Made by a program: the position numbers and the translations under genes
Assembly: GCA_023515795.1 (NCBI GenBank)
Contig: JALGPX010000247.1
Coordinates: 2,123-63,184 of the forward strand
Reading direction: 5' to 3'
Length of the DNA stretch: 61,062 nucleotides
From: Amoeboaphelidium occidentale
Taxonomy: Eukaryota; Aphelidiomycota; Aphelidea
In this document: in pieces, positions 19,601-29,900 of the stretch
How positions within the stretch are numbered: position 1 is the stretch's first letter
Layout: the number at the start of each line of letters is the position of its first letter
The notes under the pieces: model-generated
The model's input: the letters and a program-made list of their open reading frames with translations, nothing else
The model's database searches: none
What the model was told of the DNA's origin: nothing

Positions 19601-19867
19601 TAACATAAAATATCCACTATCCCTAAGAGAAGTCGAGTAAAATTCCAGTATATCATCTTCGATTTCGATTGCATTTATCTTTACTGGAGTACATCTATCT
19701 GGCGTTATTGAAAGCAAAGGACAAATCTTGAGCCAGTAATCCATATCAGCCATGGATTCAATCGTCTGATTATGAGATAAAATATCTTCCGGAAATTTAT
19801 AGTCGCCGAGTCTTGGCAATCGCCTATTTCCGCTGAACCAGCCGTATCTTTGCTCGTGTGCATTCAT
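16607..19867 (-). CDS. Fe(II)/2-oxoglutarate dioxygenase (PhyH-like) fused to a MIF4G-like domain
   Basis: A single uninterrupted 1086-codon frame. The first ~330 residues form a phytanoyl-CoA-dioxygenase-like fold: HRD near residues 172-174 gives the His-x-Asp iron ligands, FSHRIIHW supplies the distal His (near 279), and PRIAMAF supplies the 2-oxoglutarate-binding Arg (near 292). A charged coiled-coil linker follows (about 390-510). The C-terminal half is helical. Its last ~180 residues resemble the end of a MIF4G domain: RRIRLATTRLLAYIFIYKLI, then IIPLLLDPSDPISLNIECLL, LLSVTGKVLDE, DNIFGQL and LGRQVGWI. MIF4G domains occur in eIF4G, UPF2 and CBP80. No known protein with this combination comes to mind. 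A hydroxylase tied to translation or mRNA decay is inference. No internal intron or stop suggests an artificial fusion. Confidence 0.7.
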   Translation of the reverse strand: MNAHEQRYGWFSGNRRLPRLGDYKFPEDILSHNQTIESMADMDYWLKICPLLSITPDRCTPVKINAIEIEDDILEFYSTSLRDSGYFMLPPDLLLRAVGAQVFKKLSESVIRLQEAGWHPWFLCMYDEPFIILHHLESFVRKVTKNDQVKCNFDFLAWHVNSLEGDAGFSPHRDRQLDNVKESFTIEDFPKYVTTWIPLTDAVPENGCLYVIPKEYDPGYIDGDLSDTDPMVRALNSHDTNVDHNKNVPFGCSYRGFQNIRALPCSSGSCVVFSHRIIHWGSRSVKGYPHPRIAMAFAFSDPEYEEPYLLNCSLVRESSENSCEYFLPSLQERLGLATGQAISYYKRYNLSRNFMILCHRIFMKFKDLFCERYVKKIRSEYTWYEFTRKAQRSAPLKSKKKPKMEHQEAESNLYSGLDDEALESVAGFDNILEEESRVVASEEITEQEEPKYPSDFLIDLDKVLKENDEEERREYNDKLKELTMKMKENEEIRNMLKSDPALVRDLYKKALEKTYDIKDTSSSVLSDSRPSLQSDLKPKERRIEQSLDYFSSNTFLITSVPLESRPLVYQKMAETIEQRDQETASSAFSRIREVLVTDRSFISVRTLIRRILSGILPRIESPKIFLELSMIVMGIIAKFERQPETGNQDTEVLLRCAKRLNVKVSEKGSRSFLYCVQLFFHEFAFECLSEMVESINIVCSKNGMTDPIELEMKFLESIPTIQWYSMCQLLSIIQDSVPMSLMLLAFVNKIMTMNALVESNVLLYLGCTLMTSISQTIFAPRESWIDTIYQQFEWFDDSWYAIFLMETTVISLRDSAVAVGAVNIEDIHKQLEQELDDELCEDQFEIASTIDCWKREYHSKKSYKSETLLLQKRQADDEEILNPFDMTDFESFEDIEDMASVICNVSLGYPKYAALVAAKTYKEMSTISGKYHRSKNGVPFRKVRKQEIFRKCLVRACQEALGEDPNRMPEFVYRRIRLATTRLLAYIFIYKLISPGLIFERIIPLLLDPSDPISLNIECLLVLLSVTGKVLDEVFGRTKMDNIFGQLLIVRHHENIPDNVKSDIDRLTLGRQVGWILYNSDEAFIM

Positions 19868-19906
19868 TTGAGCAATTGATTCACAAAAGACACAAAAATC
19901 TTGAGA

Positions 19907-20524
19907 TCAAGTTGCAAAAGATTTAATGAATGATACTAAACGCTCACGATGTTCTTTTCCCTGAGGAACGTAATGCCCACCAGAATGGAACAGTAAAGAC
20001 GCATCTTTGAAATGTTCAGATAGTTTCATCGAGTCTTCTTTTGGAACAATTGTATCAGCTTCGCCGATTACATGCAACGAGAGAATTGCGCATTTCCCTG
20101 TAAAAAGCTTTTCTAATTGCAGATCTCTTGCTGGCCTTCCACTTATCAGAATAGCGAATTTAAGATTTTTAGCGTCACTACACAATGTTGCCATGCATGA
20201 ACCTATAATTGCGCCTTGACTGAACCCAATTAGACCATCATAACTTTCCTTCGTAACAAGTTCGCTCAAATATTCAAGAGATTTGTCTTTACCATCATAA
20301 GAACCAGTTGTCTCATTCATAAACCACCACGATCGTTCAGTATCAGGAGTATCATTAGCTGATTCTACCAGCGTTTTCGTATTTAAAGAATAAGGTGCAT
20401 TTACATAAACAAATTCCGCATAATCCTTTAAAGATTTTCTAAGTGCGCTGGTCTGTTTACGAAATATCGCAGCGTTCTGACCAAAACCGTGAAGACAAAG
20501 AATTTTCAGTTTTCTGATACTCAT
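19907..20524 (-). CDS. FSH1-family serine hydrolase
   Basis: An alpha/beta hydrolase of about 205 residues. Seen: LKILCLHGFGQNAAIFRKQT near the N-terminus, the nucleophile elbow GFSQGAIIG, FAILISGRP, VIGEADTIVPKEDS with the catalytic Asp, and HSGGHYVP with the catalytic His. This is the yeast Fsh1/human OVCA2 plan; members hydrolyse small esters. The start at 20524 is chosen because MSIRKLKILCLHG is the standard beginning. The longer frame from 20584 would run into the divergent neighbour. Only 9 bp separate this ATG from that of the TIMMDC1-like gene. Confidence 0.88.
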   Translation of the reverse strand: MSIRKLKILCLHGFGQNAAIFRKQTSALRKSLKDYAEFVYVNAPYSLNTKTLVESANDTPDTERSWWFMNETTGSYDGKDKSLEYLSELVTKESYDGLIGFSQGAIIGSCMATLCSDAKNLKFAILISGRPARDLQLEKLFTGKCAILSLHVIGEADTIVPKEDSMKLSEHFKDASLLFHSGGHYVPQGKEHRERLVSFIKSFAT

Positions 20525-20533
20525 TGAGAAAAG
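20525..20533. promoter_or_regulatory. 9-bp divergent intergenic gap
   Basis: The start codons of the FSH1-like gene (minus, 20524) and the TIMMDC1-like gene (plus, 20534) are only 9 bp apart. Each promoter and 5' leader must therefore lie within the other gene's coding region, or the transcripts overlap. Confidence 0.6.
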
Positions 20534-21121
20534 ATGGAGAAGCATATTGACGAAGTAGAAGTTGTAGAAAACATACAGGAACATGATTACATTTCATCAT
20601 ATCTGAATAAGTTGGACCCATCGACTAGTATGGTGGTCGAATCAGTCGTGTCTAATACGATCTTATGCTCCGGGAGTGCAAGCATAATTTTTACTCTTTC
20701 TGGTGCTCGCTTAGCTTCTTTAAGATATACCGCAGAAAATGCGCATCACAGGCCAAAGACAAACAAGGGTTGGTATCAGTATCATCGGCAAAAGAATTAC
20801 TCGATTGCTTATGAAGGGATTAAATACGGTGTAAAACACGGTTTGCGACTAGGATCAGTAGCATTTTTAGTTTTATCGTGCGATGCTGCGTTAGATTTGT
20901 ATAGGGGTCGAGTGGAATGGTGGCATTCTGGTGCAGCGGGTCTTTGTGTTAGTTCTCTATTCAGCGCGATCTATAGGTTGCATTTCAGTATGTTTCGTAA
21001 AGCGGCTGTTTTCGGTGGCGGTATGGGTTTACTGTTGAGTGGTGCTAATTATGCATCTGCTTATTATGAAGGAAGAGATTTCGGGTCTTTGGAAGGCAAG
21101 TATCAACAAGTTAAATCGTGA
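20534..21121 (+). CDS. TIMMDC1-like / Tim17-family membrane protein
   Basis: A 195-residue protein with four Gly/Ala-rich hydrophobic segments (about residues 45-65, 95-120, 130-150 and 155-180), typical of the Tim17/22/23 fold. It includes IKYGVKHGLRLGSVAFLVLSC followed by DAALDLYRGRVEW. That resembles the G-x-R-x-G...YR pattern of TIMMDC1, a complex I assembly factor of the inner mitochondrial membrane. Together with NDUFA7 this supports a complex I-containing mitochondrion. A generic Tim17-family protein is the alternative. The next gene begins 50 bp downstream. Confidence 0.6.
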   Translation: MEKHIDEVEVVENIQEHDYISSYLNKLDPSTSMVVESVVSNTILCSGSASIIFTLSGARLASLRYTAENAHHRPKTNKGWYQYHRQKNYSIAYEGIKYGVKHGLRLGSVAFLVLSCDAALDLYRGRVEWWHSGAAGLCVSSLFSAIYRLHFSMFRKAAVFGGGMGLLLSGANYASAYYEGRDFGSLEGKYQQVKS

Positions 21122-21171
21122 AGGACTTGTTTCAACCTTTTAATAGACTTATCGAATTGTTCTTTTCCCTA

Positions 21172-22041
21172 ATGACTTCTGCTCAGCTTATTGACGATTC
21201 TAAAGTTCTTTTGAAGCATAGCTCAGGCTCTTCTGCTGAAATATACTTGCATGGTGCAACAGTGACTTCATGGAAGACTAGCGATGGGACAGAACAATTA
21301 TTCTTATCATCAAAGGCTTTGTTGGATGGAAGCAAAGCGATTAGAGGAGGCATTCCTATTGTGTTCCCGCAATTTGGTTTGGGTTCAGCTCTTCCGAAAC
21401 AGCAGCACGGATTTGCAAGAGTTACCAGATGGAAATGGTTAGAGAACTTTAATAACTCGGAGGATCCAAAGTGGGCCGTAAGTGCTTTTGAATTGGTTAC
21501 AACGGAAAATATCAAACAAAGTTGGCCGTACGACTTCAAATTGACATATGTCGTTAAATTGAATGATTATCAAATTGAAACAAAGTTGCAGGTTCAGAAT
21601 ACTTCTGCTGTATCGTTCAACTTCACCTGTTTGCTGCATACTTACTTTAAAGTTGGCGATATCACTAAAACAAGTGTTCGTGGGTTGAAACAAGTTAAAT
21701 ACGAAGACAAAGTTGGTAAGAATGGGATTGAAGTTAAAATTGAGGCAAATGATGAGATTTCATTCTCCGGAGAAGTTGATCGTGTTTACTTTGGCATTCC
21801 TAAAGCGGATTATGCTATTCGCGATTCCGCGAGAAATAACAAACTGCAGCTCAAAAGCACTTTTCGCGACGTAGTTGTTTGGAATCCATGGATTGAGAAG
21901 GCAAAATCCATGGCTGATTTGGATGATGATGGTTACAAGAATTTTGTTTGTGTAGAAGTCGGGAATGTTCATGAGGCAGTGGAGCTCAAGGCAAACTCAA
22001 AATGGGAAGCAACGCAAACCATTTCAGCAGCAAAATTATGA
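21172..22041 (+). CDS. Glucose-6-phosphate 1-epimerase (hexose-6-phosphate mutarotase)
   Basis: Interconverts alpha and beta anomers of hexose 6-phosphates. The 289-residue protein has SSAEIYLHGATVTSWK, LFLSSKALLDGSKAIRGGIP followed by IVFPQFG, QHGFARVTRW (His and Arg of the active site), FTCLLHTYFKVGD with the second His, VDRVY, and a late FVCVEVGNV with the catalytic Glu. These match yeast YMR099C throughout. The ATG at 21172 is used because upstream in-frame codons begin with GTG only. Confidence 0.93.
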   Translation: MTSAQLIDDSKVLLKHSSGSSAEIYLHGATVTSWKTSDGTEQLFLSSKALLDGSKAIRGGIPIVFPQFGLGSALPKQQHGFARVTRWKWLENFNNSEDPKWAVSAFELVTTENIKQSWPYDFKLTYVVKLNDYQIETKLQVQNTSAVSFNFTCLLHTYFKVGDITKTSVRGLKQVKYEDKVGKNGIEVKIEANDEISFSGEVDRVYFGIPKADYAIRDSARNNKLQLKSTFRDVVVWNPWIEKAKSMADLDDDGYKNFVCVEVGNVHEAVELKANSKWEATQTISAAKL

Positions 22042-22094
22042 AAAAATTAAAATTTCTTCAATTGTTATTATTGTTCTAAAACTGTTATCATCAG

Positions 22095-25000
22095 TTAGCT
22101 GCAACCATGCCGTTTCAAAAACTCTTGTCCTCCACGATTCAGAGTTTCCTCCTTCGTCTCAACCAGCTTGGTGGAGTTGCTTTCCCATGCAGTAAATGCT
22201 TCTTTTTCAACACATTTGCTTTCGTGTAATGCTTCAAATATGCGATCAAAGTAATTTTCTACTATGGTTAGTGTGTTATTGGTGTCTGAACGCTTACCAA
22301 GTTTCTTTAGTACATCTTTGTTGCCCCATTCTTGAACGCAGAACAAAACCTCCAGTTGCGAAGCCTGTTTGTCGGAGCTGGATTGAAGGGCAGGATACAA
22401 TACACTGCTGAACCATTGCTTTGCCAAGTTAAGCTCCACTTCAGCATAACCAGATTCTTCAGGCTTTACTTTTGTGGAGGCTGCACGGTGAATATGTTTC
22501 AACAGGGAACGGCAAATTACACTGACCACTTGAGGCTTCACAGATGATGCTTTGAACAAAGACTGAATAGCTTTTGTAACTTGCTCAAAATCAACCTCAT
22601 TATTGTTTCTCTGCAATTGTTTAAACATAAACTCTTGAGCAACAGAGATCGCAGCCAAAGATGGGGAAAGTCTATCTAAAAGATCGCAATCTGCAAGCCA
22701 TTTTGCAACAGGACCTTCAGGCAAGACCTCCAAATCTTTCGAGTCGATTCCCCACCATGGAAACATGACCATGTCAATTGTAACTTCCTCTACAGAAAAT
22801 GGTGAATCTCTGTCCTTAGCAAATTCGTCCGTAATAAAAGCTAGCCATGCAAATTTCAAAGCATCAGCTTCTTCTTCGTTGCCATGTGCATTCATGGCGT
22901 AAGAAAAGAATGTAGCATAAGCTGGTGGCGTAATCGCGATGTGGGCCATTCTGCTTGAAGGAGTAAAATTGCCAAAGTCTTCTGCATACTCAGAAATCAT
23001 ATTTTTGACGTAACCAAAATCAAAGTTGCAATCGAGAACTAAGCGCCCATAAACAGAACCCATGCACTCGGCGTATCCTGGAATATCCAAAACAATTTCA
23101 GGCAGCTGAGACAGGTTGCTCTGCAGAATCTCGCTTTTTACATCTTCGACCATCTCTGGAAATTGAATTAAACATTTTGAAAAGACTTTTGCAAAGTTTC
23201 GAAGAAGCTCCTGAATAGTCTTCTTTTCGGCCTTGTCAGTAGAATTGTGGCCTCTGAAAGCATCTTTGGAGAATTCCTCCATCAACTTTTGCAATCCTTC
23301 CAGAATAGTCTTTTGCTCATCCTCCGTTTTAACGAAAGATTGAAGCTCTAAAATTACACCAAAACCCTTATCTTCCGGCGTGACGCTGTCCTCAGAAGCC
23401 GCAAATGCTTTTCTTAGATCTGAAGCCATCTGCTTGTCAATGAAATTTCTCAGAGCCACAGCTTCAATGATGTTCTTGTTCAAAGATACATTAGATCCAG
23501 GTTGAGTGTTATCTTCTGCGACTTCTGATTCCGGAGCAGAAACATCATCATTATCTTGGTCCGGACCGTCCATGTTCATAAGAGCGTCATACATATTCTT
23601 GCTTGAGGTCTTTTCAGGCAGTGATTCTGTACTATTGGTTCTTGATACTTGAGATTCTGTAGAACCTTGGCTAGGTTTCTTGGTGCCTGCTTTGAAGAAC
23701 TCTTCTCGGCTTTCGGCAGACCTCGATGGCTCAGCTCTGGATCCTCTTGGTTTAATTGAGTATCGAGGTTCGCTTCTTCCAGGGAAATCTGGCGGTCTGC
23801 GAGAATCCCGGAACATCTCGGACTTCCTTGATGAAACAGCTTGTCTACGTTCTTTCTCAGCTTGCCTCTCAGCAACTTTCTTCACTTCGTTTAGTTTCAT
23901 AGGTCCTGCATTCAAGTTCTGCACACGTTCTCTTTCGGCCCATTTTCTAGAGCGCATTTCAATGACATCAACAATCTTGAATCGCACTTTGCTAGAAAAC
24001 TTATCCTTTGCTTCGGAATATTCTTGAAGTCTTTCCATGTATTGCTTCATCCAAGAACTGCTTTCAGGCTTGTCTATCAACTTACCAACCGTCACTAACA
24101 AGCTGCAAACAGACTCCAAGTCTTCTTCTTCAGGCTCAGTTAAAAGTTTTTGTATACAAAAGTGTACAATCTTCTCAGAAATCAGATAGTTCTTGAACAG
24201 CTGACCAATAAAAATCATGTTACCGAGTGTTCTGCTCTTTTCACGTTTGCGCAGAGCTTCTTTCTCAGTCATTTCCTTGATTTCAGCCTCGGTCATTTCT
24301 TCAGTAAGAGTTGGTCTTTCTGTGTTGGACCATTCCGATTCTCTTTCGAACTCTTTTTGTGCATGCAAAACAATAGCTTTTCTAAAAATTGTTGCCTTCA
24401 CATCAGCCTGGAATCTTGCTTTCTCTTCGGGAGAAATTCTGTCCTTTTGTTCAGCAGTGAAGTCAGGCAAATCCTTAGCTAAAGCCAAACAAAGCGTTGC
24501 ATACATTCCAGCAAATTTAGTTTCTACAATGGCTTTTTCAAAAATAATATCGACCAGGCACTCCACTTCCTGAATATTTGTGAGTTCCAAAGCAAGAACT
24601 TTTGCTGATATAGGGTCAAACTTTTCCAATGTAAGCTTGTTCAACAGACTCATAGCTGTTCTCTTCACAATCTCAAGCTGCGAAGACCTATCTTCAAGTT
24701 CTCTCTCGCTGAATGGTTTCCATGCGTTAGCACCTTTAACCAACTTAATCGCTGGCTCGTTAGAACCACCTGAACTTCCTCTTTGCGACATACGGTTGGA
24801 TCTACGTCCAGAACCTTGCTTGATAGAAGGTGCCATTGAGTGGCGACTACCTGCTGAGCTGGTTTTTTGGCCTCTTCCACGCATTGGTATTTCAGAGTAT
24901 CTTCCGGAGCCTCGTGATAATCCAGGCGGAGGCCTCAAAGGACCTTTTCTTGCTCCTAGGCCAAAATTATCTTCTCCAACAACGATTTCAATAGAAGGCA

Positions 25001-26800
25001 AGTCTTCTGGCTTATCTGTACATTCCTCCTTGTATCTGATCAAGAATTCGCGTTCATAGACCCGCTTTCCTTCTTTCATACCAGGTGCTTCAGCTTCTTC
25101 AGCATTAGCAGTTGCCTTTACCGGAGTAATTTCTCCATCTTCCTTTTCTCCTGTAGAAACGGCCTCGTCTTGTTTAGGAGGCTCTGGAGCTGTTTCAGTT
25201 GACAGCGGTTGTTCCGGCTTAACTTCAGGTTCTTCTGCTTTCCCATTAGGAATAATTTCTTCTTTTTCTTCAGCGACAGGCTTGACAGGTTGCTGCTTTT
25301 TTGGAGATGGAGTTTCGCTTTTAAGCTCAACTTGAGGAGCTTCTTTCTGCGTCTTTTCTGGAGACTTCTTCTCCACTACAGTTTCTTTAACTTCCTTATT
25401 TGGACTTTCTTGTTTCACGACCTCCTTTTTGACTTCTTCATTCTCCGCCTTCACAACATCTTCGCTTTTAACTTCTTCCTTCTTTTCCTCAACTTTTGTC
25501 TCTTCGCTCTCAGTATTGGCAACAGATGTGCTCTTAGTCTTTTCCGGTAGAGAGATACTTTCACCTGTCTCAGGATTCTTAATAACAATGGAAATCTTCT
25601 TTCGCGGAGTGACAATAAGAGGAGCGTCTGAACTGTTGGTAGTAGACGATGCGCTCTCTCTGTTTGCAGTAGGCTTCACAAAGCTTGGTCTATACATGCT
25701 TTCACCAGAGGCAGCCCTTGACATTGGCGCACTTCCGGCAGGTGAGGCAATAAATGGAGGATGACCGTATGGCGGAGCGTACTGAGGTGGAACTTGGCCA
25801 AACGGAACGTGAGCAGGAAAGTGCGGTGGTCTAACAAATCCTTGTGGACCGGAAAACATCTAAACATTAGCCCATTCAAAGCACGATATTACATATGTCG
25901 GCTGTTGTTGAAAACCAGGAACAAATGCTGGGGCGCCAGGCGTGAAAGTGGGAGCAGCTCCATTCATTGGGACCGGCTGTGCATTAGAATTGCGTCTAGA
26001 ACTTTGAGCTGACTCTTGATTACTGGCAGGAGGATTAACAGGGCCATTAGTGACAGCGACATTAATCTTATCTTGTAGCTCTGGAGGTGCTGTTCTAACT
26101 CTTTCGATTTGATCGAATTCCGAAGTCTTTGCAACGTTGCCCTATAAATAGATGTTAATACTTCATAATCAAGTGTTACTATTAGAGTCTGCGGAGCATT
26201 TATAGAACCATTAGCAGGAGCTTGCGATGCAGATGATGTAGTACTAACAGAGCTGCCAGTTTCTGCTTGCTCGACGGTTCCGAACTTAAGCTTTCCAGCA
26301 GGAGGTTGCGCGTTAGCAGTCTTTGCGATGACTTTAGCATATGAAGTAATAGCAGCAGGAGGTTTAGGGGAGCCATCAGGTCCATCGACACCAAATTTTA
26401 ACTGTGACACGCTTCGTGATGAAGGTCCTGCCGAAGCAGGTATCGTTATCGGCTTTGACTGCTGTGGTGCACTTCCAGAATTAGCCATACCAGCATTAGA
26501 TGGGCGCTTTGATCCTCTTCCTTGTGAGTTCTTTCTTGGGTATGGTGGTTGACCGTTAGATACATGCTTTTGCGGTTGAACTGGTTGAGTCTGTACGATA
26601 GCCGTGGCAGATGCATCAGGCACGATCGAAGGCTTTTTGGCCCATGCGTTCTGCGGTGGAGGCGCAGTAGGCTTTGGCGCTGCTTGAGCCTCAGGTTGTG
26701 CAGGAGCAGAATTGCTCGAATCTGCCTTTTTGCTTTCCATCGGGAGATTCTTCTGAAAATTTTTGGTCTTGCGACGTCGTGTGCGAGCTTCCGATAGCAT
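22095..26800 (-). CDS. Translation initiation factor eIF4G
   Basis: Three exons (26800-26180, 26141-25893, 25859-22095) encode about 1544 residues. eIF4G scaffolds eIF4E, eIF4A and PABP at the mRNA cap. The N-terminal third is low-complexity and rich in Pro, Ser and Lys/Glu, with LKFG repeats. The eIF4E-binding motif YEREFLI (Y-x4-L-hydrophobic) lies near residue 560. A MIF4G domain follows, with LLNKLTLEKFDPIS, FEKAIVETKFAGMYATLC, GNMIFIGQLFKNYLI and SVCSLLVTVGKLID. An RS/RGG-like linker and a C-terminal helical region in the position of MA3/W2 come after. Introns are 38 and 33 nt. Translation may begin at the Met at 26740 instead of 26800. Confidence 0.93.
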
Positions 26801-26945
26801 TGCGGTTATTTAAAAAACTATTTATAAACTGTCCCAGAAGTCACATTAGGCAACATAGTCCGAATTAATTTCGAAATTAACCTTAGTTGCAGATATCATT
26901 AGAAAATGCATGCTTCAAACGCGCTGTGTGATTTATTGAATTTGC

Positions 26946-29900
26946 TCATTTCAGAGTCCATTTATCAGGGATGTAAGGAAAGTAAAGCTCCATAGATTTT
27001 AGAAATCTTTCCTTGTACTTCAAGGGCGGTTGAATTGTGACAGATTCTGAGACTATATCGTCGATATCATCATTTCCATTAGTGTTGACTAGCTCAAAAA
27101 ATGAATGACCATCCAGATCAAAAGATGCTGCCAAAGATTCATCAGTATTAGATACACGCTCCAGCAATGGTGAGCTTTCCCGCTTGATAGCACCTTTCAT
27201 AGTTTGTTCAAGAACTTTCAATGTCGTTTTACCCTTGTTTTCCAACTTTTTCCAAAAAGTGTATTCGCACAAGTAGTCAACAAGACCAACAACAAGTTCT
27301 TTTCTGTAGGGATCAATACCTATTAACAAAGAGTAATCAACTACGTTCGATCTTGCCAGAAAATCGGTATCTTTTGCTAAAGTTTCGAAAAGCAAATGCC
27401 TAGAATGTGGATGTAATGACAACGCAGATATAGAATCAAAGTCTCCTTGTGAGGCAAGAAAGTTCTTGCCATTCTCACTATAAATCGACTGGATAAAATT
27501 TCCATCCAATAGTGTTCTTTTCTCTTCATTTGATGTAGAATTCACAGAGGGTCCAGCCCTGCCTCGGAACCCAGATGAAGACAACATTCTCAGCAACGGA
27601 CTGAAGTTGTTAGCAACAGAGGTAGAATCTTTCGCTTTTCTTGTCCGAATACCTTTCAGATCAAACTGATGAGTAATTCTTCTGCCATGAAACAAATTTT
27701 CCATAATCACAAAGTGTGTGTCAACCAAGTCCAGCTCATTATCAGCGTTTTCGACATTATTCTGGCTCTTGTATACCAGCCTGTATTCACCCAAAATCTT
27801 GACTAGCAATGTTGAATGGTCATCGTGAGTTGTGTCTTTGTATGTTCTTCCAATATTGCCGGTTTCATACAATAAATAAGATAGATACTTGCCAATTGCA
27901 CTTATAGAAGACAAGTCTTTTTCATATGCCTGATTGTACTCGTCCATTGTACCGTAAAAGCTCTTTCTTATTGCATTGCTCTTGAGACCAGAAAATGGCG
28001 CCAGACTACTACTGCTACTGGAAGAGCCGCCATTGGAGAAGAGCCATTTCTTTGCTGGAAAATGTTTTAAAATGAACCTCTCATCAGTAGTTTTGTAGAA
28101 TGGGGAATCTGATTTTCCTCCAGATGGAGTCCAAGAATGACAACAAGATATTGAGTCTACAAAGTCATCAAGGGCCAGATTAAACTTGTTTCTCAGCAAA
28201 TGGAAAAAGTAAGCAAAGTAAATAACAACAGAAAATTCCAACACAGGAGCATCGTTTGATTCTTCCACAGTGCTTGCTGTGTTGTACTCATCCAACTCAG
28301 AATATATCTCAGAAGGCTGCCTTTTATGCCTAGCTTCGTACGCAGCTGTTGTTTGAAACTTCTGAAACTTGTAAAGAATATGGCAACCGTCAACTAAGAA
28401 AGCTTGCGAATACTGTAAACCATCATCTGACCAACTTTCAATGAATCGAGGCAAATTTCTCTCTTGTAACAGTTCCTTCATTTTGACCATTCTATCAGCT
28501 AGCGGATCTAATTTCGAAGTATTCTTCGACGACTCCAAGATCTTCTCTACTTCAACTGCACACTCTTCCAGAATACCCATCCATTCTCGAACTTCCCACG
28601 CACTCAACGCAAACGCAATGAAAGAGCTGGGAACATCAGGATCTATCAACACAGGCGATATCCGGCGCCAAAAAGAATCTGGATGAAATGATGGCTCATA
28701 TTTCGGCAAACTCCTCTTGTATTTCAAAATTAGCATCTCTACACTATGAGCGATTTCCCGATCGATCGCTATGACTTTGTTATGCACATCTCTGCGGAGA
28801 GAACGATATCGAGCCCAAATTGAAAGTTTCCTCGTAAAATCGCATTTAGAAATCTCAGACCACGATTGAAACTCGCTCGACTCTTCCTTCAGCCATTTAT
28901 CTATAGATTCCCGTTCTTTTAATAACAAGGCTGCAAAATCCTCTATCTCTGAAATTTCACCAGAGCCGTTGCCTTTAAAAAGACCAGACCGGCTTCCCAA
29001 GGAGGCACTTTTGAGTGAGTCCATGAAACTAAACACTCCATTGAAATAGGAATTTACCATCAATTGAAGCGGAGAAATTCCAATGAAAGGTGAGATGAAC
29101 GGTCCACATCCATCAGCCGCAAATTCTGGTCCTTTGTTTTCTGTACTTAAAACAGAAGCATTTCTTCTTAAACTTAGTGACGGCAAAGAAACTTCCTGCA
29201 GACCAATGTTTTCACTTCTAAACTTAATCTTAAAAAATTTGTGAACAGTGAATTCTAGATAAAGCGAGCTTCTGTGAATAGTACAAGCACCTTCTGTGAT
29301 GAAGTGAGAGTACTTTGAGTTATCCAATATTTCCGTAGAAGCGCCGTAGCTTGAAGTTGCAGCACCGTCGGCCCCAGATGTTACGCTGTTCTTGAACGGC
29401 CAGAATTTTCTTAAAGATTGATGCCTTTTTCTCTTGCTTCCAGGCTTAGCTTCCGAAGAAGCTGTCTGGCTTCCTACTCCATCTGTTTCCGCCAATTGTT
29501 CCTGAACAGGAGGATAATCAAAATGCGGATCCCATCGATCCAATGGAGCTCTACAAAGAGGAACTCCATGCGGTGTGAAGAGCTTGTTATAACACATGAG
29601 TTCCAAAAACTTTCCTAAAGAACATTTAAGACCAAGGGCAGACATGGCATTGCAAGGACCAGCCTTATCGCAAATAGAACAGTAGGTTCGAGATGTAATT
29701 TGAACATCTCCAAGAGTCAAATTAGATTCGAAATCATTCTCAAACCCTAGTTCGATTTCTTCCATCTCTACAATAATTTTTGCTTGACCACTACTGAACC
29801 TAAATTGATGTTTCCAGTTTGGCTCTTGGCAAATCTTTTCGCAAGCAAAACTTTTTCTGCAACAAGGATCTCTAGCATCCTTTACCAAATCTAATAAAAA

